This document shows, piece by piece, positions 1-7,713 of a stretch of DNA of 64,000 nt (within the stretch, counting starts at the first letter, position 1; the number at the start of each line of letters is the position of its first letter). The position numbers were made by a program, and so were the translations under genes. Below the pieces are notes generated by a model. It was not told where the DNA came from, did not search any database, and saw only the letters and a program-made list of their open reading frames with translations. This stretch comes from Allobogoriella alba (lineage in GTDB: Bacteria > Actinomycetota > Actinomycetes > Actinomycetales > Actinomycetaceae). The DNA lies in NCBI RefSeq assembly GCF_042665525.1, contig NZ_JBHTCQ010000005.1, positions 1 to 64,000 of the forward strand, in the 5' to 3' direction.

Positions 1-5
1 CGGCA

Positions 6-21
6 CCCCTCGCGTGAGGGG
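6..21 (-). terminator. Possible terminator hairpin after rplA
   Basis: A 6-bp perfect stem (CCCCTC/GAGGGG) with loop GCGT lies about 30 bases past the rplA stop codon, at the window edge. There is no U-tract, which is common in actinobacteria. Its position after the last gene of the operon suggests termination, but the context beyond the edge is not visible. Confidence 0.4.
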
Positions 22-49
22 GCCGGGCCGCCGTCGTGCTGGTTCTGCG

Positions 50-766
50 TCAGGACGCGTTCTCGGTGGTGAGGTTGCGCGTCTTGCTGGCGTCCAGCGG
101 GATGCCCGGGCCCATGGTGGTGCTGAGCGTCGCCTTGGTGATGTAGCGACCCTTCGAGCTCGCCGGCTTGAGCCGCAGGATCTCCTCCTGCGCGGCGGCG
201 TAGTTCTCCACCAGCTGGGTCTCGTCGAAGCTCGCCTTGCCGATGATGAAGTGCAGGTTCGCGTGCTTGTCGATGCGGAACTCGACGCGACCACCCTTGA
301 TGTCGTTCACGGCCTTGGCCACGTCCATCGTCACGGTGCCGGTCTTCGGGTTCGGCATGAGGCCACGGGGGCCGAGCACGCGACCCAGCCGGCCGACCTT
401 GCCCATGAGGTCGGGCGTGGCGACGGCGGCGTCGAAGTCCGTCCAGCCGCCCGCGACCTTCTCGATGAGCTCGTCGCCGCCGACCTCGTCGGCGCCGGCC
501 TCGAGGGCCTGCGTGGCCCGGTCACCGACGGCGAAGACGATGACGCGGGCGGTCTTGCCGGTGCCGTGCGGCAGGTTGACCGTGCCGCGGACCATCTGGT
601 CGGCCTTGCGGGGGTCGACGCCGAGGCGGAAGACCACCTCGACCGTCGAGTCGAACGTCGTGGTGGCGCCGGACTTGGCCAGGCGGACCGCCTCGAGGGG
701 GGCGTAGAGCTGGTCCCGGTGGACCTTCTCGACGGCCTTGCGGTAGTTCTTGCTGCGCGTGGTCAT
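50..766 (-). CDS. rplA: 50S ribosomal protein L1
   Basis: Ribosomal protein L1 (238 aa, usual size) forms the mobile L1 stalk on 23S rRNA and helps release deacylated tRNA from the E site. The L1 signature around PNPKTGTVTMDV is present, with the preceding GRVLGPRGLM stretch. The ATG start is preceded by a purine-rich AGAAGAG ribosome-binding site. It lies 95 bases downstream of rplK in the classic rplK-rplA order. In many bacteria L1 also represses its own mRNA by binding an rRNA-like leader; hairpins in the gap and upstream of rplK could serve that purpose, but this is inferred. Confidence 0.98.
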   Translation of the reverse strand: MTTRSKNYRKAVEKVHRDQLYAPLEAVRLAKSGATTTFDSTVEVVFRLGVDPRKADQMVRGTVNLPHGTGKTARVIVFAVGDRATQALEAGADEVGGDELIEKVAGGWTDFDAAVATPDLMGKVGRLGRVLGPRGLMPNPKTGTVTMDVAKAVNDIKGGRVEFRIDKHANLHFIIGKASFDETQLVENYAAAQEEILRLKPASSKGRYITKATLSTTMGPGIPLDASKTRNLTTENAS

Positions 767-800
767 CTGCTTTTCTCTTCTCTCGCAGTCGTGGTCGGAC

Positions 801-842
801 GGGCCCGCGCGGGCCCTGCCACTGGTGCGTCCCGGGGGACGC
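801..842 (-). promoter_or_regulatory. Two adjacent hairpins between rplK and rplA
   Basis: Two back-to-back perfect inverted repeats fill most of this short gap: GGGCCC-GCGC-GGGCCC at 801-816 and GCGTCC-CGGG-GGACGC at 827-842. They could be a partial terminator/attenuator that sets the L11:L1 ratio, or an mRNA processing site. Function is inferred from position and symmetry only. Confidence 0.4.
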
Positions 843-861
843 GGGGTGATGAGCTCGAGGC

Positions 862-1290
862 TCAGTCGACGGTGATGCCCATGGAGCGGGCGGTACCGGC
901 GATGATCTTCTCGGCGGCCTCGATGTCGTTGGCGTTGAGGTCTTCCATCTTCGTCCGGGCGATCTCCTGGACCTGGTCCCGGCTGATGGAGGCGACCTTC
1001 ACCGAGTGCGGCGTGCCGGAGCCCTTGGGGACGCCGGCGGCCTTCTTGATGAGTTCCGCGGCCGGCGGGGTCTTCGTGACGAACGTGAACGAGCGGTCCT
1101 CGTACACGGTGATCTCGACCGGGATGACGTTCCCGCGCTGCGACTCGGTGGCCGCGTTGTAGGCCTTGCAGAACTCCATGATGTTCACGCCGTGCTGACC
1201 CAGCGCGGGGCCGATGGGCGGCGCGGGGGTCGCGGCTCCGGCCTGGATCTGGAGCTTGATCAGGCCTGCGACCTTCTTCTTGGGAGGCAT
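862..1290 (-). CDS. rplK: 50S ribosomal protein L11
   Basis: L11 (142 aa, typical length) binds the GTPase-associated centre of 23S rRNA at the base of the L7/L12 stalk and takes part in factor binding and the stringent response. The N-terminal domain motif GPALGQHGVNIMEFCKAYN is intact, and the C-terminal rRNA-binding domain follows (about residues 70-142). It is followed by rplA and preceded by nusG, the order conserved across bacteria. The 193-base gap upstream contains two hairpins, so expression may be partly independent of secE-nusG. Confidence 0.98.
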   Translation of the reverse strand: MPPKKKVAGLIKLQIQAGAATPAPPIGPALGQHGVNIMEFCKAYNAATESQRGNVIPVEITVYEDRSFTFVTKTPPAAELIKKAAGVPKGSGTPHSVKVASISRDQVQEIARTKMEDLNANDIEAAEKIIAGTARSMGITVD

Positions 1291-1350
1291 ACGCGCGTTC
1301 CCTGCTTTCTACTCGTGGGCCGACGCCGTGGGCGATGACCCGGTTGCATG

Positions 1351-1447
1351 CCCCGCGACGTGGGCCGCGGGGCGGGTTCGGGGCCGTGCGACCCCAAGTC
1401 TGTGGAACATGTGTGTGGAGTTGGCGACCCGGCCGGATGTCCGGGTC
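1351..1447 (-). promoter_or_regulatory. nusG-rplK intergenic hairpins (leader/attenuator candidate)
   Basis: The 193-base gap between nusG and rplK contains two stem-loops: a 7-bp stem CCCCGCG/CGCGGGG at 1351-1372 and a 7-bp stem GACCCGG/CCGGGTC at 1426-1447. The second could terminate or attenuate the secE-nusG transcript. The first lies in the rplK leader, where L1 autoregulatory sites are found in other bacteria. No alignment to a known leader was possible here, so the role is open. Confidence 0.4.
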
Positions 1448-1483
1448 CCGGAGGACGAGGCCCCCGCTTGTCGAGAACGTGGT

Positions 1484-2278
1484 CTAGATCTTGGCGACCT
1501 GGGAGAACGACAGCTCGACCGGGGTCTCGCGACCGAAGATCGTGACGAGCACCTTGAGCTTCTGGCTCTCGGGGCTGATCTCCGAGATGGTCGCCGGGAG
1601 GGTCTCGAACGGGCCGTCGGTGACGGTGACCGACTCGCCCACCTCGAAGTCGACCTGGATCGGCGTCGGGGCCGGCCCGCCCTCCGCGGCCGCGGCGGGC
1701 GCCTTGGTGGCGCCGGCGGCCTGGGCGGGGGCCTGCAGCGTCGGGGCGAGCATCGAGAAGACCTCGTCCTGCGTCAGCGGCACCGGCTGGTGGGTGCTCC
1801 CGACGAAGCCGGTGACACCCGGCGTGTGCCGGACGGCACCCCAGGACTCGTCGGTGAGGTCCATCCGCACGAGGCAGTAGCCGGGTACGCGGACCCGGTT
1901 GACGACCTTGCGCTGGGCGTTCTTGATCTCCACGACCTCTTCCATGGGGACCTCCACCTGGTGGATGTAGTCCTCCATGTTGAGACTCTGGATGCGGTTC
2001 TCGAGGTTCGTCTTCACGCGCTTCTCGTAGCCCGCGTACGTGTGCACCACGTACCAGTCGCCCGGGAGCATCCGCAGCTCACGGCGGAACTCCTCGACCG
2101 GGTCCTCGACGGCCTCGGCGGCGGGAGCGGCCTCCTCGGCCACGACGTCCGAGCTGGTGTCCTCTCCCGCGGCGTCGGTCGCATCCTCCGCCGGCACGGC
2201 GGAGAGCGCGCCGGCCTCCGGCTGGGACTCGAGCGACGTCTGCTCGACGTCTCGCGGCTCGAGATTCTCCTCAGACAC
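1484..2278 (-). CDS. nusG: Transcription termination/antitermination factor NusG
   Basis: NusG binds RNA polymerase and, through its KOW domain, links it to Rho or to ribosomal protein S10. The protein has an acidic, alanine-rich N-terminal extension (about 70 residues, typical of actinobacteria), an NGN domain starting at DWYVVHTYAGYEKRV, an alanine/proline-rich linker near residue 195 and a C-terminal KOW domain. I chose the GTG at 2278 (VSEENLEP) because an AGCAGG-like ribosome-binding site precedes it. An in-frame GTG at 2326 has no such site and would add 16 residues. It lies between secE and rplK. Confidence 0.95.
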   Translation of the reverse strand: MSEENLEPRDVEQTSLESQPEAGALSAVPAEDATDAAGEDTSSDVVAEEAAPAAEAVEDPVEEFRRELRMLPGDWYVVHTYAGYEKRVKTNLENRIQSLNMEDYIHQVEVPMEEVVEIKNAQRKVVNRVRVPGYCLVRMDLTDESWGAVRHTPGVTGFVGSTHQPVPLTQDEVFSMLAPTLQAPAQAAGATKAPAAAAEGGPAPTPIQVDFEVGESVTVTDGPFETLPATISEISPESQKLKVLVTIFGRETPVELSFSQVAKI

Positions 2279-2336
2279 TTCGGACCTGCTTTCTCGGGTA
2301 AGGGCTTGCTGGCTGTCGGGCGTCACGTACGGGGTC

Positions 2337-2606
2337 TCAGCCGAAGATCCACAGCACGAGGCGACCGAACGAGATGTCGAGGACGCCGACGAACGCCATG
2401 ATCACGGCGACGAACACCAGGACGACGACGAAGTAGGTCATCAGCTCGCTGCGCGTAGGGCGCACGACCTTCTTGAGCTCCCCGACCACCTGTCGGACGA
2501 AGAGCACGATGCGCGCGAGCAGGCCGCGCCTCTTCTTCTTCGAGGCGTCCTCCGAGCGTGCTGCGCGCTCGGGCCGCCCCGACGTCGCGCTCGCAGACTC
2601 GCTCAC
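2337..2606 (-). CDS. secE: Preprotein translocase subunit SecE
   Basis: SecE clamps and stabilises SecY in the Sec protein-export channel. The 89-residue product has a charged basic N-terminus, an amphipathic segment (ARIVLFVRQVVGELKKVVRPT, the family hallmark) and one transmembrane helix (about residues 55-80). The GTG at 2606 is chosen because an AAGGAA ribosome-binding site lies just upstream. The open frame runs further upstream into the tRNA-Trp gene and cannot be coding there. It follows tRNA-Trp and precedes nusG, a standard arrangement. Confidence 0.95.
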   Translation of the reverse strand: MSESASATSGRPERAARSEDASKKKRRGLLARIVLFVRQVVGELKKVVRPTRSELMTYFVVVLVFVAVIMAFVGVLDISFGRLVLWIFG

Positions 2607-2700
2607 GGGGATTCCTTCGTCCTGGGTCAGGTCTTGCCCGTCCGGTCGGACGGACCCGGTCCGCCGTGGCGGGCCGGTCCACCGCACACGAGGTGCGGCC

Positions 2701-2776
2701 TGGCAGGGCAGGAGGGACTCGAACCCACAACCGCCGGTTTTGGAGACCGGTGCGCTACCAATTGCGCCACTGCCCT
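2701..2776 (-). tRNA. trnW: tRNA-Trp (CCA anticodon)
   Basis: A complete cloverleaf with acceptor stem AGGGCAG/CTGCCCT, T-loop GGTTCGAGTCC and anticodon loop CTCCAAA (anticodon CCA at 2743-2741). The 3' CCA end is encoded in the DNA (2703-2701), unlike the three other tRNAs in this window. It probably heads the transcript that continues into secE-nusG. Confidence 0.97.
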
Positions 2777-2820
2777 TCGACGAACGGACCACCATGCGAC
2801 CGGAGGGCAGGGTCGAGCAT

Positions 2821-2848
2821 GGTGGAAAGTCCACCGCCGACGAGTGTA
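2821..2848 (-). promoter_or_regulatory. Candidate promoter of tRNA-Trp-secE-nusG with start-site hairpin
   Basis: On the minus strand a TACACT -10 hexamer lies at 2848-2843, about 70 bases before the tRNA; a weak TCGACC -35 element lies 18 bases further upstream. Directly after the expected start site is a perfect hairpin, GGTGGA-CTT-TCCACC (2835-2821). The promoter is supported only by consensus. Confidence 0.4.
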
Positions 2849-2976
2849 CGTGCTGATCAGCTCCAAGGTCGAACCCGTCGCGGAGGGACCCTCGTCACAC
2901 CGCCGGCGCACCGCGGGCGGATCCGTTCCGCGAGATCGCCCGGGACCGGCGCCACGGCCCGTGCGACGATACGCGG

Positions 2977-4188
2977 GTGAGTGCACCGCAGACGACCAAG
3001 CCCCGAGTGTCCGCACGACTGTCCGCCATCGCGGAGTCGGCCACGCTGGCCGTCGACGCCAAGGCGAAGGCCCTCAAGGCCGCCGGCCGGCCCGTGATCG
3101 GCTTCGGCGCCGGCGAGCCGGACTTCCCGACGCCGGAGTACGTCGTCGAGGCCGCCGTGGCCGCCGCGAAGGACCCCGCCAACCACCGGTACTCCCCCGC
3201 CAAGGGGCTGCCGGACCTGCGTGAGGCCGTCGCCGCGAAGACGCTGCGGGACTCCGGCTACGAGGTCTCGGCGGACGACGTCCTCGTGACGAACGGTGGC
3301 AAGCAGGCCGTCTACCAGGCCTTCGCGACGGTCGTGGAGCCGGGTGACGAGGTGCTGCTCCCGACGCCCTACTGGACCACCTACCCCGAGACGATCGCGC
3401 TGGCCGGCGGCCGCACGGTCGAGGTGTTCGCCGGCGCTGACCAGGACTACCTCGTCACGGTCGAGCAGCTGGAGGCGGCCCGCACCGACCGGACCAAGGT
3501 GCTGCTGTTCAACTCCCCGTCGAACCCGACCGGGGCCGTGTACTCCGCCGAGCAGACCGAGGCGATCGGCCGGTGGGCGTACGAGCACGGCATCTGGGTC
3601 ATCACCGACGAGATCTACGAGCACCTGACCTACGACGGCGTCACCGCCACCCCGATCCAGCGCGCCGTGCCGGAGCTCCGCGAGACCTCCATCGTGCTCA
3701 ACGGCGTCGCCAAGACGTACGCGATGACGGGGTGGCGGGTCGGCTGGATGATCGGCCCGAGGGACGTGATCAAGGCCGCGACGAACCTGCAGTCGCACCT
3801 GACCTCGAACGTCGCGAACGTCTCCCAGCGCGCGGCGCTCGCCGCGGTGAGCGGAGACCTGAGCGCCGTGGCGACCATGCGCGAGGCCTTCGACCGGCGC
3901 CGCCGCACGATGGTGCAGATGCTGTCCGCGATCGACGGCGTCACGGTCCCGACGCCGCACGGCGCGTTCTACACCTACCCCTCGGTCGAGGGGGTGCTCG
4001 GCCGGACGATCCGTGGCCGCACCCCGACCACGTCCGCCGAGCTGGCCGAGCTCATCCTCGAGGAGGTCGAGGTCGCCGTCGTGCCCGGGGAGGCGTTCGG
4101 GCCAAGCGGCTACCTGCGGCTGAGCTACGCCCTCGGCGACGAGGACCTGGCGGAGGGCGTCGGCCGGATCCAGGAGCTCCTGGCCTGA
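2977..4188 (+). CDS. Pyridoxal phosphate-dependent aminotransferase (aspartate aminotransferase type)
   Basis: A class I fold-type I aminotransferase (403 aa) that most likely moves the amino group between aspartate and 2-oxoglutarate. Visible marks are GAGEPDFPTP near residue 46, the SNPTGAVYS motif, the NGVAKTYAMTGWRVG segment holding the PLP-binding lysine, and a C-terminal RLSYA segment with the carboxylate-binding arginine. The GTG start begins VSAPQTTKPRVSARL, the usual N-terminus of this actinobacterial group. The gene diverges from tRNA-Trp and stands alone. Substrate specificity (Asp, Tyr or another amino acid) cannot be fixed from sequence by eye. Confidence 0.9.
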   Translation: MSAPQTTKPRVSARLSAIAESATLAVDAKAKALKAAGRPVIGFGAGEPDFPTPEYVVEAAVAAAKDPANHRYSPAKGLPDLREAVAAKTLRDSGYEVSADDVLVTNGGKQAVYQAFATVVEPGDEVLLPTPYWTTYPETIALAGGRTVEVFAGADQDYLVTVEQLEAARTDRTKVLLFNSPSNPTGAVYSAEQTEAIGRWAYEHGIWVITDEIYEHLTYDGVTATPIQRAVPELRETSIVLNGVAKTYAMTGWRVGWMIGPRDVIKAATNLQSHLTSNVANVSQRAALAAVSGDLSAVATMREAFDRRRRTMVQMLSAIDGVTVPTPHGAFYTYPSVEGVLGRTIRGRTPTTSAELAELILEEVEVAVVPGEAFGPSGYLRLSYALGDEDLAEGVGRIQELLA

Positions 4189-4213
4189 CCCTCGCCCCGC
4201 CCGCTCGGCGTCC

Positions 4214-4621
4214 TCACCCGACCAGGAAGCAGAACGGGTGGCCGGCGGGGTCCGCCAGCACGTACAGCGGCTCCTCCGGATCGTCGGAACGGTCCAGGAG
4301 GATCGTCGCGCCGAGCGCGCAGGCACGGTCCCGGTGACGTGCCAGCTCGGTGGCATCCGGCACCGTGAAGTCCACATGGAGCTGCATCGGGACCTCGTGC
4401 GTGGGCCAGGTGCTGCGCGGCAGACGCTCGACCTGCTGGAAGGCGAGCTGCCGGCGCCCGGCCTGGTCCACGAGGACCAGCCAGTCGGCGTGCCGGTCGT
4501 CACCCGACGGCTCGTCGCCGGGCCGGTACCGCAGGCCGAGCAGCTCGCGGTAGAACTCCGCCGACCCGCGCGCGTCCGTGGTGTCGAGCACCGTGTGCAG
4601 CAGGCGCGGGTAGTCCGCCAT
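4214..4621 (-). CDS. VOC-family (glyoxalase/bleomycin-resistance fold) protein
   Basis: A 135-residue vicinal-oxygen-chelate protein with the paired beta-alpha-beta-beta-beta layout. The start HTVLDTTDARGSAEFYRELLGLRYR is the classic first module, and the C-terminal half ends with the DPAGHPFCF motif common in small actinobacterial VOC proteins. It may bind a metal or small ligand; no substrate can be assigned. It ends 25 bases from the convergent aminotransferase and lies 9 bases downstream of the AGCS symporter gene, so it is probably in the same transcript. Confidence 0.8.
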   Translation of the reverse strand: MADYPRLLHTVLDTTDARGSAEFYRELLGLRYRPGDEPSGDDRHADWLVLVDQAGRRQLAFQQVERLPRSTWPTHEVPMQLHVDFTVPDATELARHRDRACALGATILLDRSDDPEEPLYVLADPAGHPFCFLVG

Positions 4622-4630
4622 GGCCGTCTC

Positions 4631-6037
4631 CTAGCGCCGCTCGAGCGCGTCCACGCCGTCGAGGGTCGAGACCTCGGGCTCGTCTCGGAGCGACGGGTCG
4701 CGGCGCAGGTACGCCCGGGTCTCGCGCGCGATGAGGCCACCGCAGATGATGAGGCCGATGAGGTTCGGCAGCGCCATGAGGCCGTTCATGACGTCCGAGA
4801 AGGCCCAGACCACGCTGAGCTCCGTCGTCGAACCGACGAAGATGACGGCGGTGAACACGACGCGGTACGGCACCACGCCCTTGATGCCGACCAGGCGCTC
4901 CATGCACCGCTCGCCGTAGTAGGCCCACCCCAGCAGGGTGGAGAAGGCGAAGAACATCACCGAGACGGTCACGATGTAGTGACCGCCCGGGAGGCCGGTG
5001 TCGAACGCGGTCGCGGTCATCACCGCGCCGTCCTCGCCGGACGTCCAGGCGCCGGTGGTGACGATGACCAGGCCGGTCATGGTGACCACGATGAGGGTGT
5101 CGATGAACGTCTGGGTCATCGACACCAGGCCCTGGCGCACCGGGTGCCGGGTCTGGGCCGCGGCGGCCGCGATGGCGGCCGACCCGAGGCCGGACTCGTT
5201 GGAGAAGATGCCGCGGGCGACGCCGAACTGGATCGCCGCCGCGACGCCCGCCCCGACGAACCCGCCGGTGGCCGCGGTCCCGGTGAACGCGTCGGTGAAG
5301 ATGGTGGCGAAGGCCCCGGGAATGGCCTCCACGTTCAGCGCCAGCACGATGAGGGCGCCGACGACGTACAGGACGATCATGAGGGGCACGAACCCGGCTG
5401 TGACCCGGCCGATGGACTTGATCCCGCCGATGAGGACGACGCCGACCAGCACCGCCATGACGAGACCGGAGAGCCAGGTCGGCACACCGAAGGAGCTGTC
5501 CATCGAGGCCGAGACGGCGTTCGACTGGGTCATGTTGCCGATCCCGAAGCTCGCGATCACGGCGAAGACCGCGAAGAGGATCGACAGGGTGGTGCCGAAC
5601 GCGTTCGGGATGGCCTTGGCGAGGTAGTACTGCGGCCCGCCGGAGATGGCGCCCTTGGCGTCCTTGGTGCGGAACCGCACGCCGAGGAAGGCCTCGGAGT
5701 ACTTGGTGGCCATGCCGAGCAGACCGGTGACCCACATCCAGAACAGAGCGCCGGGCCCGCCCATGTAGATCGCGGTGGCGACGCCGGCGATGTTGCCGAC
5801 ACCGACGGTCGCGGCGAGGGCCGTGGTGAGGGCCTGGTAGTGCGAGATGTCGCCGTCCGCCGTCGCGTCCTTGCGGCGCAGCAGCGCGAGTCTCATCGCC
5901 GGCCCGAGCTTGCGCAGCTGCAGCCCGCCGAGCCGGGCCGTCAGGTAGATCCCTGTGCCGAGCAGCAGCGGGATGAGGAGCGCTGGTCCCCAGATGAATT
6001 CGCTCGCTGCCGCGAGCCAGGTCTCGAGCGTGTCCAT
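4631..6037 (-). CDS. AGCS-family sodium:alanine/glycine symporter
   Basis: An integral membrane Na+-coupled amino-acid carrier of the alanine-or-glycine:cation symporter family (468 aa, usual length). The family core ATVGVGNIAGVATAIYMGGP, followed by GALFWMWVTGLLGMATKYSE, is present near residues 75-115. About eleven hydrophobic helices are visible, together with the conserved GLGSAAIAAAAA segment around the NESG motif. The C-terminal tail is short and charged. The substrate is probably alanine, glycine or a related small amino acid. It lies just upstream of the VOC gene; its upstream side is the repeat region. Confidence 0.92.
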   Translation of the reverse strand: MDTLETWLAAASEFIWGPALLIPLLLGTGIYLTARLGGLQLRKLGPAMRLALLRRKDATADGDISHYQALTTALAATVGVGNIAGVATAIYMGGPGALFWMWVTGLLGMATKYSEAFLGVRFRTKDAKGAISGGPQYYLAKAIPNAFGTTLSILFAVFAVIASFGIGNMTQSNAVSASMDSSFGVPTWLSGLVMAVLVGVVLIGGIKSIGRVTAGFVPLMIVLYVVGALIVLALNVEAIPGAFATIFTDAFTGTAATGGFVGAGVAAAIQFGVARGIFSNESGLGSAAIAAAAAQTRHPVRQGLVSMTQTFIDTLIVVTMTGLVIVTTGAWTSGEDGAVMTATAFDTGLPGGHYIVTVSVMFFAFSTLLGWAYYGERCMERLVGIKGVVPYRVVFTAVIFVGSTTELSVVWAFSDVMNGLMALPNLIGLIICGGLIARETRAYLRRDPSLRDEPEVSTLDGVDALERR

Positions 6038-6090
6038 GGCGAACTACCGTAGCGCTGCCGACCGCCCCGTCCAGCGAGATGCCGCGCCGA

Positions 6091-6360
6091 CGCCCGTCAG
6101 CTGGCCGCCAACCGTCCGGCTTCCTCACGCTCCGCTCCCGGCAGACCTCGTCCCTCGCCCTACCGTCCGCTCGCGCCCGTCAGCGCGGCCACACCAACCG
6201 TCCGGCTTCCTCACGCTCCGCTCCCGGCAGACCTCGTCCCTCGCCCTACCGTCCGCTCGCACTCGTCAGCGCGGCCACACCAACCGTCCGGCTTCCTCAC
6301 GCTCCGCTCCCGGCAGACCTCGTCCCTCGCCCTACCGTCCGCTCGCACTCGTCAGCGCGG
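6091..6360. repeat. 86-bp tandem repeat, about three copies, overlapping a gene end
   Basis: Two full 86-base units (6110-6195 and 6196-6281) and a third of 79 bases (6282-6360) stand head to tail. Units 2 and 3 match throughout their shared length; unit 1 differs at two bases near its end. A partial, diverged copy of the unit's end lies at 6091-6109. Each unit starts AACCGTCCGGCTTCC. The last copy ends inside the phosphotransferase gene: its TGA stop (6354-6352) lies in the CGTCAGCGCGG segment that each unit carries. This explains the 315-base gap between the symporter and the phosphotransferase, which has no other feature. 86 is not a multiple of three, so it is not a protein repeat. It has no spacers, so it is not a CRISPR array. 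Confidence 0.9.
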
Positions 6361-7629
6361 ACCGCGGCGCGCGAGGAGCTCGCGCCCGTGCGCCAGCCAC
6401 GTCTCCGCCCGGGCCAGCCGGCCCTCGGCGTCCGATCGCCAGTGCGCCCCGTCGGTCCGCCGAGCCCCCGCGACGAGCGACAGCACCACGCCGGCGCAGC
6501 GGGCGTTGAGGGCCACCGGGTCCACGACGCGGCTGCACGCGTCCGTCCACTCCTGCAGGACCGACGGCACGTGCGGGTACGTCTGCGGCGCCAGGTGCGG
6601 CAGCACCGACACGTGGCCGAGGAGGCAGGCGAGGTCGTCGACGCGGTGCCCCGGGCCGACGGCGTCGACGTCGAGCAGGCTCGCGACCGAGTCGGTGGCG
6701 GCGTCCATGAGGACGTTGGCCTCGTAGAAGTCTCCGTGGGTGGGCACGACGGGTCCCGGGTCGGAGGAGGCCATGAGCTCGCTGACCCCCTGGGCCAGCA
6801 GCCGGGTGCGCTCGACGTGCTCGGGCAGCACGGTGGCAGCCGCGTGCGCGTAGTGGTCCACGCGGTCCGACCACGAGGGGCGGCGCGGGAGCTCGAGGAC
6901 CTGCTCCGGGAGGGTGTCCAGCGTGGCGACCAGGGCGGCGAGGACGGTGCCCGACCGCTCCCCAGGCCCGTGCGCGAGCAGGTTCGCCAGCGGCGTGCCG
7001 CGACCGGTCTCCAGCAGCACGAGCCCGTCGTCGTCGGCGCGCAGCACGCGGGGTGCCGGCACGCCGGCAGCCGTGAGCATGCGGTGTCGCTCGACGAACG
7101 TCCCGTAGACCGCGGGGCGCACCACCTTCAGGTAGGCGGTGGCGTCCGCGTCCCCTGTCCGTTCCACGCGCGTCACGCGCAGGACGGCGCGGCGCGTCGG
7201 GCGGTAGGCGAGCAGCTCGACGCCGACCTGCGCGCCGAGACGCTCGGACAGACGCCCGGCGTCGCACGCGACCGGCAGGCCGGGCAGCTCCGGGTCCGCC
7301 GGATGCCGCCACAGGTGGACCGCGCGGCCACCGGGCGCGGGGAACCGGACCAGTCCCGGGGTGGTCGGCCGGCTCAGTCGCGCCGTCGTCGCGCACAGGT
7401 ACTCCTCGGCCCGGACGGGCGCCGCACCTGCCCCGGCGAACCGCTCGACCGTGGCGGTGTAGCCGACGGTCACGCCGGCGCCGGGCCGGTGGTGGACCGT
7501 GTGCACCTGCCAGTCCAGCAGTCGCGAGCCATCGCCCTCGAGGGCACCGGCGAGCATCCCGCCGGCCTCGGCAGACGTCAGCATGGCGACGTCGGCCGGC
7601 TCTCGTTGCGCGGCCGCTGGGACGCTCAT
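6352..7629 (-). CDS. Aminoglycoside-phosphotransferase-fold kinase
   Basis: A 425-residue protein of the APH/choline-kinase fold that probably phosphorylates a small molecule. The catalytic loop PTHGDFYEANVLM (HxD...N) and the metal-binding LLDVDAVGPGH segment that replaces DFG lie in the C-terminal third. An N-lobe lysine is likely in ATAYLKVVRP. The ATG at 7629 is preferred because it keeps the gene out of the divergent adenosine deaminase; the frame stays open to 7758. Its last codons lie in the final copy of the tandem repeat. The substrate is unknown; a role in antibiotic resistance should not be assumed. Confidence 0.8.
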   Translation of the reverse strand: MSVPAAAQREPADVAMLTSAEAGGMLAGALEGDGSRLLDWQVHTVHHRPGAGVTVGYTATVERFAGAGAAPVRAEEYLCATTARLSRPTTPGLVRFPAPGGRAVHLWRHPADPELPGLPVACDAGRLSERLGAQVGVELLAYRPTRRAVLRVTRVERTGDADATAYLKVVRPAVYGTFVERHRMLTAAGVPAPRVLRADDDGLVLLETGRGTPLANLLAHGPGERSGTVLAALVATLDTLPEQVLELPRRPSWSDRVDHYAHAAATVLPEHVERTRLLAQGVSELMASSDPGPVVPTHGDFYEANVLMDAATDSVASLLDVDAVGPGHRVDDLACLLGHVSVLPHLAPQTYPHVPSVLQEWTDACSRVVDPVALNARCAGVVLSLVAGARRTDGAHWRSDAEGRLARAETWLAHGRELLARRGPR

Positions 7630-7713
7630 GGCCCCAGTTGACCACGGCTCGGCCGCCGATGTGGGCGGACACGACGTCCCGAACACGCCTCCCGTCCTGG
7701 CAGACTGCACGAG

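Noticed and set aside
2606..2834. A longer SecE starting at 2834
   Set aside because: The upstream part would be translated from the tRNA-Trp gene; the GTG at 2606 has a ribosome-binding site.
4238..4740. Fusion of the VOC protein and the aminotransferase region suggested by long frames
   Set aside because: The long frames are antisense shadows; both genes have their own clear starts and stops.
4238..6052. A 604-codon plus-strand frame opposite the AGCS symporter
   Set aside because: Its product is a low-complexity Gly/Arg/Asp/Glu chain, the usual antisense image of a membrane-protein gene.
6091..6360. CRISPR array
   Set aside because: The units are directly adjacent with no variable spacers, and 86 bases is too long for a CRISPR repeat.
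6352..7629. Aminoglycoside resistance gene
   Set aside because: The APH fold is shared by many housekeeping kinases; the sequence shows no feature specific to a resistance enzyme and there is no mobile element nearby.
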